The position numbers were made by a program, and so were the translations under genes. Positions 6,245-6,537 of a DNA stretch of 6,537 nucleotides are shown here, piece after piece. The DNA comes from Acidobacteriota bacterium. GTDB taxonomy: Bacteria > Acidobacteriota > Blastocatellia > Pyrinomonadales > Pyrinomonadaceae. Numbering within the stretch: position 1 is the stretch's first letter; the number at the start of each line of letters is the position of its first letter. The notes below the pieces were generated by a model that was not told the DNA's origin, ran no database searches, and saw only the letters and a program-made list of their open reading frames with translations. Location: assembly GCA_963169175.1 (NCBI GenBank), contig CAUJFK010000375.1, positions 1 to 6,537 of the forward strand, read 5' to 3'.

Positions 6245-6537
6245 GTGAAAGCAGAGCTTGAAAAGTTAATAGATCTACAGAAGACGGACACGAACCTCCG
6301 TCGATTGAAAAAATTACTAGATTCAGCGGAACAAAGGCGTGCCGACCTTGAACAGGAGTTTGAGCGGCACGCTTCTTCGATACGCGAGGTACAGGGCCGC
6401 CGCGATACACTGACCGCCGAACGGACCAGCCTTGAAAATCAGATCGCCGAAAACAAGACCTACCTCGAACGGGCCGACCGCAACCTCAAACACGCACAGA
6501 ACCAGAAAGAATACGAAACCGCAATGCGCGAGATCGA
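6245..6537 (+). CDS. COG1579 (DUF164) coiled-coil zinc-ribbon family protein, N-terminal part (3' end outside window)
   Basis: An open frame from GTG 6245 to the window edge gives 97 complete residues. It starts with the family-typical MKAELEKLIDLQKTDTNLRR, continues as a heptad-patterned charged coiled coil with no proline or glycine breaks except Gly51, and ends with NQKEYETAMREI (86-97), matching the conserved N-x-K-E-Y-x-x-x-x-x-E-I segment of this family. The C4 zinc ribbon that completes the family should lie downstream and cannot be seen. Characterised relatives are Helicobacter FlgZ (HP0958), which binds the sigma factor RpoN and flagellin mRNA, and Chlamydia CdsZ, which links RpoN and type III secretion. 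Whether either role applies here is unknown. In other genomes these genes often sit beside Nif3-like genes; here the upstream neighbour is the unknown 172-residue gene. Confidence 0.8.
   Translation, partial: MKAELEKLIDLQKTDTNLRRLKKLLDSAEQRRADLEQEFERHASSIREVQGRRDTLTAERTSLENQIAENKTYLERADRNLKHAQNQKEYETAMREI

Overview
The window looks like a chromosomal segment from a Gram-negative, moderately GC-rich bacterium. The combination of an O-antigen ligase next to a TPR/carbohydrate-binding protein, a very long secreted TPR protein with a Pro/Glu/Thr-rich tail, and a COG1579-type gene suggests Acidobacteriota, perhaps the Blastocatellia. That placement is an inference from gene style, not from a marker gene. 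I see no tRNA, rRNA, CRISPR array, insertion sequence, prophage gene or recognisable defence system.

Layout. Positions 1-595 (+) hold the 3' end of a gene whose product ends in a jelly-roll, carbohydrate-binding-like domain. Its TAA stop is followed without a gap by the ATG of a complete O-antigen ligase/polymerase-family membrane protein (596-1981, +). The two are very probably one transcript in a surface-polysaccharide locus that continues to the left. Only 6 bases after the ligase stop, on the opposite strand, lies the stop of a 1177-residue exported protein (1988-5521, -). It has a signal peptide, a basic linker, two TPR blocks, about 380 disordered residues and a C-terminal beta-rich cap that carries the protein's only two cysteines.

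A divergent intergenic region (5522-5647) separates that gene from a 172-residue protein of unknown family (5648-6166, +), whose promoter and start suggest a leaderless mRNA. A weak hairpin plus T-tract follows. The 5' end of a coiled-coil COG1579 (zinc-ribbon, DUF164/FlgZ-CdsZ-like) gene then runs off the right edge (6245-6537, +).

How the genes fit together. The two left-hand genes plausibly act together in envelope glycan assembly or ligation. The long TPR protein is exported and could span or scaffold the periplasm, but nothing in the sequence ties it functionally to the ligase. The two right-hand genes share orientation only. There is no intergenic stretch longer than 300 bases. I did not find a clear new multi-gene system. 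The most promising unknowns are the 172-residue protein and the architecture of the long TPR protein.
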